Part shown: positions 33,234 to 39,198 of the stretch, in pieces | How positions within the stretch are numbered: position 1 is the first letter of the stretch | How the letters are laid out: each line of letters starts with the position of its first letter | NCBI GenBank assembly: GCA_945906305.1 | Contig: CAMDQT010000030.1 | Coordinates: 1-39,198 of the forward strand | Reading direction: 5' to 3' | DNA: 39,198 nt | From: Ferrithrix thermotolerans DSM 19514 | GTDB taxonomy: Bacteria > Actinomycetota > Acidimicrobiia > Acidimicrobiales > CAIXPF01 | Notes under the pieces: model-generated | Told to the model about the DNA's origin: nothing | Seen by the model: only the letters and a program-made list of their open reading frames with translations | The model's database searches: none | Made by a program: the position numbers and the translations under genes

Positions 33234-34130
33234 GTGGAATCGCCATCGGTTCTGGCCATCGATATCGGAGCCACCAAGCTCGCCACCGCGGTGGTTGATC
33301 GCCAGGGCCGCTACCAGGCCGCTCATCGTCGTGCCACCCCGCAGCACGGTGGAGCGTCGGTGCTGTTTGACGCGGTGGTGGAGCTCGCGACGGCATCGCG
33401 GCGTGATTGGGAGGCCACCGCTGCTGGCGCGTCGCGCTTGGTTGGGGTCGGAGTTGGCTGTGCCGGCCCGATGTCCTCCGGCGGGGAGACGGTGTCGCCG
33501 TTGAACCTGCCGGCATGGCGTGACTTCCCACTGCGTACGCAGCTCGCCCATCGACTTGGCCTTGAGGTCCACATCGACAACGACGCCAAGGCGCTGGCTC
33601 GGGCTGATGGCTGGTTGGGCGCCGCACGCGGTGAACGCAACTATTTGGCCATGGTGGTCTCCACCGGGGTCGGGGCCGGCCTCGTGGTGGATGGCCTGCT
33701 CTTGGATGGGGCAAGCGGTAACGCCGGTCATCTCGGTCATGTGATCGTGAAGCCCGACGGTCGCCGTTGCGTTTGTGGTGCCCGAGGCTGCCTGGAGGCG
33801 GAGGCGTCGGGCCTGGCCCTCGAAGCGATGACGGGGCGCCCCGCGGCGGAAGCGTCTTGGCAGTTGCGGGCCAGAACCGGCCGGTTGGTAGGCCGTGCCG
33901 TGGCCTCAGCGGTCAGCCTGCTCGACCTTCGCCTCGCCCTCATCGGAGGCTCCGTGGCCTTGGGATTTGGCGAACCCTTCTTCGCCGCGGCCAACACGGA
34001 GCTTGCGGCGAGGAGCCGAATCTCCTTCGCCTCCGGCTGCACCATTCTGCCCGTCGGGCTCGGCCCGGCCGCCCCATTGATCGGTGCCGCCGCCGTCGCC
34101 CTCGACCACCTCGGTGTCGGCAAGGCCTGA
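33234..34130 (+). CDS. ROK family sugar kinase
   Basis: This is a 298-residue kinase, the second ROK protein in the window. The phosphate-1 motif is LAIDIGATK at 7-15. HIDNDAKALARADGWLG is the sugar/ATP region, VVSTGVGAGLVVDG is phosphate-2, NAGHLGHVIV carries the zinc-site His, and CVCGARGCLEAEASG is the cysteine motif. Start choice: GTG 33234 lies 7 nt after TACCGT (33221-33226), while the GTG at 33225 overlaps that hexamer. It diverges from moxR. The sugar could be glucose, N-acetyl-hexosamine or another; no adjacent sugar genes tell which. There is no DNA-binding domain, so it is a kinase and not a ROK repressor. Confidence 0.82.
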   Translation: MESPSVLAIDIGATKLATAVVDRQGRYQAAHRRATPQHGGASVLFDAVVELATASRRDWEATAAGASRLVGVGVGCAGPMSSGGETVSPLNLPAWRDFPLRTQLAHRLGLEVHIDNDAKALARADGWLGAARGERNYLAMVVSTGVGAGLVVDGLLLDGASGNAGHLGHVIVKPDGRRCVCGARGCLEAEASGLALEAMTGRPAAEASWQLRARTGRLVGRAVASAVSLLDLRLALIGGSVALGFGEPFFAAANTELAARSRISFASGCTILPVGLGPAAPLIGAAAVALDHLGVGKA

Positions 34131-34209
34131 TCTGTCCCGCCATTGGTCGTGTTTGGTGGCTCCTTGATCCCCCCGGGCTGACCCTTGAACCCCACGCGGT
34201 CCCAGTCGC

Positions 34210-34215
34210 TATCGT
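34210..34215 (+). promoter_or_regulatory. -10 element of the 110-residue protein gene
   Basis: TATCGT lies 8 nt before the ATG at 34224. It marks this short gene as transcribed from its own leaderless promoter. Confidence 0.5.
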
Positions 34216-34223
34216 CGTAGCCG

Positions 34224-34556
34224 ATGGTTCGCAACCCACCCAACGCGGCAGCGGCGGTCAATTCGGCCCTAACGGTGCCATTCGGCGTCGTGGTCGCCGT
34301 TGGGGTCAGATTGGCTCGCCGCCCGTCGCTGTGGCGGACCGCGTGGCGTCAGTGCCGGGGTTTGGCCGCCCCGCGATGGTGGCAAGGACCGCCCTACCTG
34401 CCGCTCCCACCTGCCACCTATCTCCGCTTTCGGCTCCAGACGATGTATGGCGGCGCCGGCGTCCTACCGACAGGCAATGTCACCGAGTCGGCTGCCGATG
34501 TCTTGCGTTGGCTGGAATGGTCCCGCGTCGAGCGAGACGCCCTGGTGTCTCGGTGA
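34224..34556 (+). CDS. Uncharacterised 110-residue protein
   Basis: The N-terminus (AAAAVNSALTVPFGVVVAVGVRLA) is hydrophobic enough for a membrane-associated helix. It is followed by an Arg/Trp-rich middle (RRPSLWRTAWRQCRG, PRWWQGPPYLPLPPATYLRFR) and a polar end (ESAADVLRWLEWSRVERDALVSR). The frame and the leaderless -10 support a real gene, and it fills the gap between the ROK kinase and the convergent ddl. I do not recognise a family. The Trp- and Arg-rich centre would suit binding to membrane or nucleic acid, but this is only composition. Confidence 0.55.
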   Translation: MVRNPPNAAAAVNSALTVPFGVVVAVGVRLARRPSLWRTAWRQCRGLAAPRWWQGPPYLPLPPATYLRFRLQTMYGGAGVLPTGNVTESAADVLRWLEWSRVERDALVSR

Positions 34557-34570
34557 TGCAGCGGCGGGAT

Positions 34571-35644
34571 TCAGCGATCGGTCCGGCTGCGTAATGCCCG
34601 CCGCTCGCTCCGCTCCAACGCCAAGCCGATCAGCGTGTCGATGAGCTCGCTGTAGCCGATGCCGCTGGCCTGCCACAGCTTTGGGTACATCGAGATGGGG
34701 GTGAAGCCGGGAATGGAGTTGACCTCGTTGAGCAACGGGCCCCGGGCGGGGCCTTGCTCTTCGTAGAAAAAGTCGACCCTGGCCATGCCCTCCAGGCGGC
34801 AGGCCCGATACGCAGCGATCGCCAGACGCTGGAACTGGGCCACGACGGCTTCGTCGAGTTCGGCCGGGATAACCAGTTGGGCCTTGCCGTCGTGGTATTT
34901 GTCCTCGTAGTCGTAGAACTCGGCGCCGGGGATGACCTCGCCCGGCACGGACACCTTCGGGTCGAGGTTTCCCAGCACGGCAAGTTCGATCTCGCGCCCT
35001 ACCACGGCCTCTTCCACCACCAGCCACTCGTCGTAGGACAGCGCGAGGTCAACGGCCGCCATGAGTTCGCTCGGGTCGTGGACTTTGGACACCCCCACCG
35101 ACGAGCCCAGGTTCGCCGGCTTGACGAAGCATGGATAACCCAGTTCCGAAGCGATTCGGTCGGCGAGATCCGCCGGGACCTCATCGGCGCGCCAGGACAG
35201 CCATCGCGCTTGGGCGATGCCGTGAAAGGCGAAGACCTCCTTGGCTTTGGCCTTGTCCATTCCCAGGGCCGACGCCAATACTCCCGCCCCCACGTAGGGG
35301 ACGGCGGCCAACTCGAGCAGTCCCTGTACGGTCCCATCCTCGCCGAAGGGTCCATGCAGCAGCGGTAAGGCCACCAGGGGTCCGCGCTCCGCCAGCAACG
35401 ACATGGGCTCAACCGTCGGGCCAGCCACTTTGAGGGCGTCGGGCAGGCAGTGTGGCCCGACACGAAGCGCTGCTTGGGCCGCCTCGGCGAGCATCCAGCG
35501 GCCGTCGCGGCCAATGGCAACGGGGGTCACCTCGTAGCGCTCGGGGTCGACTGCTTGCAGGACGTGGCTGGCCGTGACCCGAGAGACGTCGTGCTCTGCG
35601 GACTGCCCGCCGAAGATCACCAGGAGTTTGATCCGCGACGGCAC
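34571..35644 (-). CDS. ddl: D-alanine--D-alanine ligase
   Basis: Ddl joins two D-alanines for peptidoglycan. The 357-residue ATP-grasp enzyme starts at GTG 35644, with TACCAT (35657-35652) 7 nt upstream. Motifs in order: LVIFGGQSAEHDVSR (8-22), PLLHGPFGEDGTVQGLLE, VGAGVLASALGMDKAKAKEVF, FVKPANLGSSVGVSKV, EEAVVGREIELAVLG, and NEVNSIPGFTPISMYPKLW with the magnesium ligands. The longer open frame upstream has no promoter logic and is Arg/Pro-rich junk sequence. It stands alone, without murF or murC beside it. Its 3' end nearly touches the uncharacterised 110-residue gene. Confidence 0.93.
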   Translation of the reverse strand: MPSRIKLLVIFGGQSAEHDVSRVTASHVLQAVDPERYEVTPVAIGRDGRWMLAEAAQAALRVGPHCLPDALKVAGPTVEPMSLLAERGPLVALPLLHGPFGEDGTVQGLLELAAVPYVGAGVLASALGMDKAKAKEVFAFHGIAQARWLSWRADEVPADLADRIASELGYPCFVKPANLGSSVGVSKVHDPSELMAAVDLALSYDEWLVVEEAVVGREIELAVLGNLDPKVSVPGEVIPGAEFYDYEDKYHDGKAQLVIPAELDEAVVAQFQRLAIAAYRACRLEGMARVDFFYEEQGPARGPLLNEVNSIPGFTPISMYPKLWQASGIGYSELIDTLIGLALERSERRALRSRTDR

Positions 35645-35949
35645 CCGGGAAATGGTAGTTGGCGGACATCGACCACTGGTGAACATGGATGGGCTGCGAG
35701 CCGGGGGCGGGCGCGGTTTGTGGGGTCGAGCGACGTCGCCGCCGCTCGACCCCACCTTCAACCGCCGTTGAATCCCGCCCAAATGAGTCGCCGCCCAGAA
35801 ACGACGACGACCAGGCATGTCGGTGCCGACTTGAATGACCCCGACCACAGCAAGGCCAGCAGGGCTGACCGTGCTGGTTGAGGCTTTGGCCTCAGCCCGC
35901 ACGATACCAGCACCGCGTTCGGTGGCCCGCAGCGATACCGTGGCGCGCC
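35645..35949. other. 305-bp divergent intergenic region, ddl / aminotransferase
   Basis: It holds two leaderless -10 boxes at its ends: TACCAT 35657-35652 for ddl and TACCGT 35936-35941 for the aminotransferase. Between them lie a 13-bp perfect hairpin (listed separately), a repeat TGAGGC-TTTG-GCCTCA at 35879-35894, and CCAGCA...TGCTGG around 35857-35878. Frames here are short and Arg/Pro-rich, so I see no protein gene. A small structured RNA is possible. Confidence 0.45.
35720..35755. repeat. Perfect 13-bp hairpin in intergenic DNA
   Basis: Arm GTGGGGTCGAGCG (35720-35732) pairs with CGCTCGACCCCAC (35743-35755) around a 10-nt loop. No T-run follows on either strand, so a plain intrinsic terminator is unlikely. 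It lies about 63 bp inside the gap from the ddl promoter. Confidence 0.6.
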
Positions 35950-37122
35950 ATGACCCCGGCCAACTCCACGTTCTCTGCGCTCGGCACGACGATCTTCGAG
36001 GTCATGTCCCGCCTGGCCGACCAATACGGCGCGGTGAATCTCGGTCAAGGCTTTCCCGACGAGGGTTATCCGCAGGACGTCTTGGCCAAGGCAGCCCAAG
36101 AGACGCTGACGGGCTGGAACCAGTATCCCTCCATGATGGGCGTGCCTGAGCTGCGTCAGGCCGTGGCCGAGCACGGGGCGCGTTTCTACGGGCTCGAACT
36201 GGACTGGGCGACAGAGACCCTCGTGACCTCCGGTGCCACTGAAGCCCTCGCCGCCTGTCTTTTGGGATTGGTGGAGCCGGGCGACGAGGTCGTCCTGTTC
36301 CAACCGCTGTACGACTGCTACCTGCCGATTCTTCGCCGGGGTGGCGGGGTGGCCCGTTTCGTGAACCTGCGTCTGCCGGACTGGTCCTTCACCAGGGAGG
36401 ACCTCGAAGCGGTGTTCAACGAGCGCACCAGGGTGGTGGTCTTGAACAACCCCCTCAACCCCGCGGCGAAGGTGTTCAGCCGGCCAGAACTCGAGTTGCT
36501 GGCCGAGTTTGTCATCGCCCACGACGCGGTGGTGGTGTGCGACGAGGTGTACGAACATCTCGTTTTCGACGGGCGGCAGCACATTCCCCTGATGACCCTT
36601 CCGGGGATGCGCGAGCGCTGCGCGAAGGTCGGTTCGGCCGGCAAGACCTTCAGCCTCACCGGTTGGAAGGTCGGCTATGTGTCTGCTGCCCCCAACCTGC
36701 TTCAGCCGATCGCCAAAGCCCACCAGTTCCTCACCTTCACCACGCCGCCGAATCTGCAGCAGGCCGTGGCGTTTGGGTTGGGCAAGGATCGGTCCTACTT
36801 CAGTGATCTCGCCTCGTTCATGGCCGGCCAGCGCGACAAGCTCAGCGCCGGTCTGCATTCGGTGGGCTTCGACGTGCTCGAAAGCGCGGGCACGTACTTC
36901 ATCGATGTCGAGCTGACCTCGCTGGGCTGGACTGCTGGTGACGTGCAGTTCTGCCAACGTCTGGTTCGCGAGGTCGGGGTGGCGGCGGTGCCTATCAGCG
37001 CCTTCTACGACCAGGACCCGCTGACCAACGTGGTCCGTTTCTGTTTCTGCAAGCGCGATGCCACCATTGAGCTTGGCCTCGAGCGGCTCGCCGCTGGTCT
37101 GCCGAGAATGCTCGCCAGCTGA
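35950..37122 (+). CDS. Class I/II aminotransferase, DapC / kynurenine-aminotransferase-like
   Basis: This is a 390-residue PLP enzyme. NLGQGFPDEGYP at 30-41 is the hallmark of the group containing kynurenine/methionine aminotransferases and actinobacterial DapC. NNPLNPAAKVF (166-176), Asp198 and Tyr201 (CDEVYEHL), and the Schiff-base Lys232 (SAGKTFSLTGWK) follow. Actinobacterial members make N-succinyl-LL-2,6-diaminopimelate, which would fit with ddl next door in peptidoglycan synthesis, but methionine or kynurenine transamination is equally possible from sequence. The ATG at 35950 has TACCGT 8 nt upstream; the longer frame to 35878 is not needed. Confidence 0.83.
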   Translation: MTPANSTFSALGTTIFEVMSRLADQYGAVNLGQGFPDEGYPQDVLAKAAQETLTGWNQYPSMMGVPELRQAVAEHGARFYGLELDWATETLVTSGATEALAACLLGLVEPGDEVVLFQPLYDCYLPILRRGGGVARFVNLRLPDWSFTREDLEAVFNERTRVVVLNNPLNPAAKVFSRPELELLAEFVIAHDAVVVCDEVYEHLVFDGRQHIPLMTLPGMRERCAKVGSAGKTFSLTGWKVGYVSAAPNLLQPIAKAHQFLTFTTPPNLQQAVAFGLGKDRSYFSDLASFMAGQRDKLSAGLHSVGFDVLESAGTYFIDVELTSLGWTAGDVQFCQRLVREVGVAAVPISAFYDQDPLTNVVRFCFCKRDATIELGLERLAAGLPRMLAS

Positions 37123-37141
37123 GGCCTACCGCGGCGCAGGC

Positions 37142-37516
37142 TCAGCGCGCGATGAGTTCGATCTCCACTCGGGAACCGAGGGGCAACCCGGCCACCGCCA
37201 CGGTGGAACGTGCTGGATATGGGGCCGTGAACACGGTGGCATACACCTCGTTCATGGCCGCGAAATCGGCCATGTCGACCAAAAAGACCGTGGCCTTGAC
37301 CACATCGTGGAAGCTGCGGCCGGCTGCGCTCAGCACGGCGTCAAGGTTGGCGAATACCTGCGTGGTTTGCGCCCCCACGTCGCCAATTACCAAGGCGCCC
37401 GTGGCGGGGTCGAGGGGGGTTTGGCCCGACAGATAGAGCAACTCACCGGCCCGAATCGCATGGGAGTATGGCCCGACCGCGGCGGGAGCGGCGGGGGCGG
37501 TGATGGCGTCGCGCAT
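37142..37516 (-). CDS. ridA: RidA family protein (2-iminobutanoate/2-iminopropanoate deaminase)
   Basis: RidA hydrolyses reactive enamine/imine intermediates released by PLP enzymes. The 124-residue protein is the normal length. Arg103 in PYPARSTVAVAGLP is the catalytic carboxylate-binding Arg, and Glu118 in RVEIELIA is the conserved acid. GPYSHAIRAGELLYLSGQTPLDP near the start is typical. The start is ATG 37516, with TAGCAT 8 nt upstream. Lying beside an aminotransferase gene (convergent, 19 bp apart) is sensible, since such enzymes work near enamines. Confidence 0.88.
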   Translation of the reverse strand: MRDAITAPAAPAAVGPYSHAIRAGELLYLSGQTPLDPATGALVIGDVGAQTTQVFANLDAVLSAAGRSFHDVVKATVFLVDMADFAAMNEVYATVFTAPYPARSTVAVAGLPLGSRVEIELIAR

Positions 37517-37524
37517 AGCGAGCG

Positions 37525-37530
37525 ATGCTA
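37525..37530 (-). promoter_or_regulatory. -10 element of ridA
   Basis: TAGCAT on the minus strand lies 8 nt before the ATG at 37516. It gives ridA its own promoter although the M18 gene lies just upstream on the same strand. Confidence 0.5.
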
Positions 37531-37597
37531 GGACCAATGCCCGCGATCAGCCGACGGCGCAGCGCTTGGCCAGTCCGATGTCCGCCCGTGGCACGGC

Positions 37598-38908
37598 TCA
37601 GAGCAGGAAGGCGCCCATGGCCGCTTGCAGCGCGCTCACGTCCAGCACTCCGCACAGCTCGCGCGCCGAGTGCATCGCTAACTGCGAAGCGCCGACGTCC
37701 ACCGTTGGGATGGCGAGCTGGGCCGAGGTCAGGGGACCGATGGTCGAGCCACAGCCAATGTCGCTGCGGGTGACGAAACGCTGCAAAGGGACCCCGGCTC
37801 GGCGGCAGGCTTGCACCCAGCGGGCGGCGGAGGGTGCATCGGTGGCGTAGCGAAGGTTGGCGTTGCTCTTCAGCACCGGTCCGCCATTGAGGGCGATGCG
37901 ATGTTCGGGCTCGTGGCGATCGACATAGTTCGGGTTCGTGGCATGGGCGCAGTCCGCGGACACGCAGCAGCCCTCCACCAAGGCCCGCAGGTACCCGGCT
38001 CGGTCACCGTCTGCGGCCAGCCACATGCGTTCCAGTACCGAGCCGAGAAAGGTACCGGCAGCGCCGGAGTGGGAGGTAGAGCCGATTTCCTCGTGATCGA
38101 AAAGGGCCACGACGCTTACGGTGTCCGCGGCGTTGTCTGCGGCCTCGGCGAACTTGGCCAAGGCGGACACTGCGGTGAAGCAGGACAGTTGGTTGTCGAT
38201 ACGCGGCGCGGATACGAACTGTCGATGAAGTCCAACTATCCGACTCGGCTCGACCGGATGTAGCATGGCATCCCAGGCCAGCAGGTCCTCCACTCTGGCG
38301 CTGACCGCCGCTGCCAGGAACGCTGCGAAGCTGGCTGGCATCGCCCCGTCGGACGTTGCCCAAAGCGGCGCGAGGTGCTGCTGACGATTGAGCAGCAGTC
38401 CCTCGCTGTTGATCGAAGGGTCGAGGTGGATGGCCAGTTGCGGAATGCGTAGCAGCGGCTCGTCGATGCGGAAAAGCCGTGTGCTGACCCCGTCGGGGCC
38501 GGCCACTGCGGCCCGTCCCGACAGCCCGAGATCGCGGTCGAGCCAGGAGTTGAGCAGAGGCGATCCGTAAACCTCGACTCCGAGTTGGTCCATTCCTGCC
38601 CGCTGCACGTCAGGCTGTGGCTTGATGCGCAGGTTCGGTGAATCGGTGTGGGCGCCGATGAGGCGGAAGGTGGTCTTGGCACTGAGCTTGTCCGGTCCCA
38701 CCCAGGCCACGAGGCTTCCGCCTCGCACGATCAGCCACCGTCCAGTACCGGGCATCGCGGCCTCGGCCGAGGCGCGCTTGAACCCCGCACGCTCAAGTAG
38801 CGCGGCGGCCGTCTCCGCTACGTGGTAGGGCGAGGGGGAGGCGTCTATGAACCCGATGAGGTCCTGCGCCGCCGCGTTCTCGTCCTCCGTCGGCTGCTGT
38901 TCGTTCAC
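37598..38908 (-). CDS. M18 family aminopeptidase (aspartyl aminopeptidase type)
   Basis: This is a 436-residue di-zinc aminopeptidase. Metal and catalytic residues: His87 and Asp89 in GAHTDSPNLRIK, Asp238 in RIDNQLSCF, Glu273-Glu274 in FDHEEIGS, Asp in TRSDIGCGSTIGP and His in AMHSARELCG. The family removes N-terminal acidic residues from peptides in the cytoplasm as a large dodecamer. The start is GTG 38908 with TAACGT at 38920-38915, 6 nt upstream. About 80 bp separate it from ridA, which has its own promoter. It diverges from gltB. Confidence 0.92.
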   Translation of the reverse strand: MNEQQPTEDENAAAQDLIGFIDASPSPYHVAETAAALLERAGFKRASAEAAMPGTGRWLIVRGGSLVAWVGPDKLSAKTTFRLIGAHTDSPNLRIKPQPDVQRAGMDQLGVEVYGSPLLNSWLDRDLGLSGRAAVAGPDGVSTRLFRIDEPLLRIPQLAIHLDPSINSEGLLLNRQQHLAPLWATSDGAMPASFAAFLAAAVSARVEDLLAWDAMLHPVEPSRIVGLHRQFVSAPRIDNQLSCFTAVSALAKFAEAADNAADTVSVVALFDHEEIGSTSHSGAAGTFLGSVLERMWLAADGDRAGYLRALVEGCCVSADCAHATNPNYVDRHEPEHRIALNGGPVLKSNANLRYATDAPSAARWVQACRRAGVPLQRFVTRSDIGCGSTIGPLTSAQLAIPTVDVGASQLAMHSARELCGVLDVSALQAAMGAFLL

Positions 38909-38914
38909 AGCTGC

Positions 38915-38920
38915 ACGTTA
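38915..38920 (-). promoter_or_regulatory. -10 element of the M18 aminopeptidase gene
   Basis: TAACGT lies 6 nt before the GTG at 38908 on the minus strand, matching the leaderless pattern of the window. Confidence 0.5.
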
Positions 38921-38931
38921 CCCGTGGCGCT

Positions 38932-38971
38932 ATCCATGGAATGGATGCTCCCGAGCGGCAGCAACTATTAT
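38932..38971 (+). promoter_or_regulatory. gltB promoter region with small inverted repeat
   Basis: TATTAT at 38966-38971 is the best -10 for gltB and would give a leader of about 86 nt. Upstream, ATCCAT-GGA-ATGGAT (38932-38946) is a 6-bp inverted repeat lying where the -35 regions of both gltB and the divergent M18 gene would fall. A nitrogen-related regulator is possible but not shown. Confidence 0.35.
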
Positions 38972-39063
38972 AGGAATCGGCTGCGGCAGGGCCAGTGCTG
39001 TCCCGGGCCGGAGCGAATCGGAAACCTCCGTTCCCCTTCGCCCCTCGATCTTCCCGGACCAAC

Positions 39064-39198
39064 ATGAAACCCCTCGATTTTCCCTCCGCCCAGGGTCTCT
39101 ACGACCCCCGTTTCGAGCACGACGCGTGCGGGGTATCTTTCATCGCGGATATCCATGGTCGTCGGACTCATGAGCTGGTGGCGAAGGCGTTCTCGGCT
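39064..39198 (+). CDS. gltB: Glutamate synthase large subunit, 5' fragment
   Basis: Only the first 45 codons are in the window, and the gene runs off the right edge. The residues MKPLDFPSAQGLYDPRFEHD are followed by ACGVSFIADIHG, the N-terminal class II glutaminase entry of GltB. Cys22 would become the N-terminal nucleophile after removal of the propeptide. The enzyme makes two glutamates from glutamine and 2-oxoglutarate with reducing power. Start ATG 39064; no clear ribosome binding site is seen. Confidence 0.9.
   Translation, partial: MKPLDFPSAQGLYDPRFEHDACGVSFIADIHGRRTHELVAKAFSA

Noticed and set aside
33119-33286. Longer N-terminus for MoxR
   Set aside because: It would run through the inverted repeats and into the ROK gene; TTG 33118 has a good AGGAG.
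35758-36957. 399-residue antisense frame across the aminotransferase
   Set aside because: The opposite strand encodes a complete aminotransferase with all PLP residues, and this frame has no recognisable domain.

Overview
The window comes from a high-GC actinobacterium. The mycothiol S-conjugate amidase (mca), the mtrA-mtrB-lipoprotein operon, a PimB'-like mannosyltransferase and a DUF3040 protein all point to Actinobacteria. The mix of genes and the very strong leaderless signature (a TANNNT hexamer 5-8 nt before the start codon of about 16 genes) would suit a deep lineage such as Acidimicrobiia, but the exact lineage is inference. No insertion sequence, phage, tRNA, rRNA operon or CRISPR array is visible. 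This is ordinary chromosomal, mostly housekeeping DNA with short intergenic gaps.

Layout. 1-5.5 kb: a CaiB-type CoA transferase cut by the window edge, mca, a SUV3-like RNA helicase with a C-terminal zinc ribbon, and an M20 peptidase. 5.5-9.7 kb: a DosR-box-like palindrome before a predicted HExxH lipoprotein, a 57-residue membrane protein, a Gfo/Idh/MocA oxidoreductase, a coiled-coil/zinc-ribbon protein, a DUF457-like membrane protein and a histidine phosphatase. 9.7-10.1 kb: the RNase P RNA gene (rnpB, minus strand), whose -10 box contains the stop codon of the membrane protein gene upstream of it. 10.6-18.4 kb, plus strand: trpD, a coiled-coil NYN-domain protein, queG, pimB'-like, a membrane protein, ROK glucokinase and an AlaC-like aminotransferase.

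18.4-27.9 kb: glpK and pfkA diverge from one 68-bp gap. Then come the mtrA-mtrB-GerMN lipoprotein operon (minus), an inositol-monophosphatase gene coupled to a small membrane protein, an XRE-like regulator, and a Nudix-dinB pair. 28-34.6 kb: DUF3040, then the moxR-DUF58-tgpA (transglutaminase) operon on the minus strand. That operon diverges from a second ROK kinase across a 115-bp region with two inverted repeats. 34.6-39.2 kb: ddl, a class I aminotransferase, ridA, an M18 aminopeptidase and the first 45 codons of gltB.

Functionally the window holds central carbon entry (two ROK sugar kinases, PfkA, GlpK), nitrogen and amino-acid metabolism (GltB, TrpD, two aminotransferases, RidA), cell-envelope work (Ddl, PimB', MtrAB) and RNA/DNA maintenance (RNase P RNA, SUV3-like helicase, QueG, DinB, NYN protein). 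The items most worth a second look are the DosR-like palindrome, the two inverted repeats in front of moxR/ROK, a 13-bp perfect hairpin in the ddl/aminotransferase gap, the pseudo-catalytic N-terminal CaiB domain, and the truncated LpqB partner of MtrAB. I see no unmistakable new multi-gene system.
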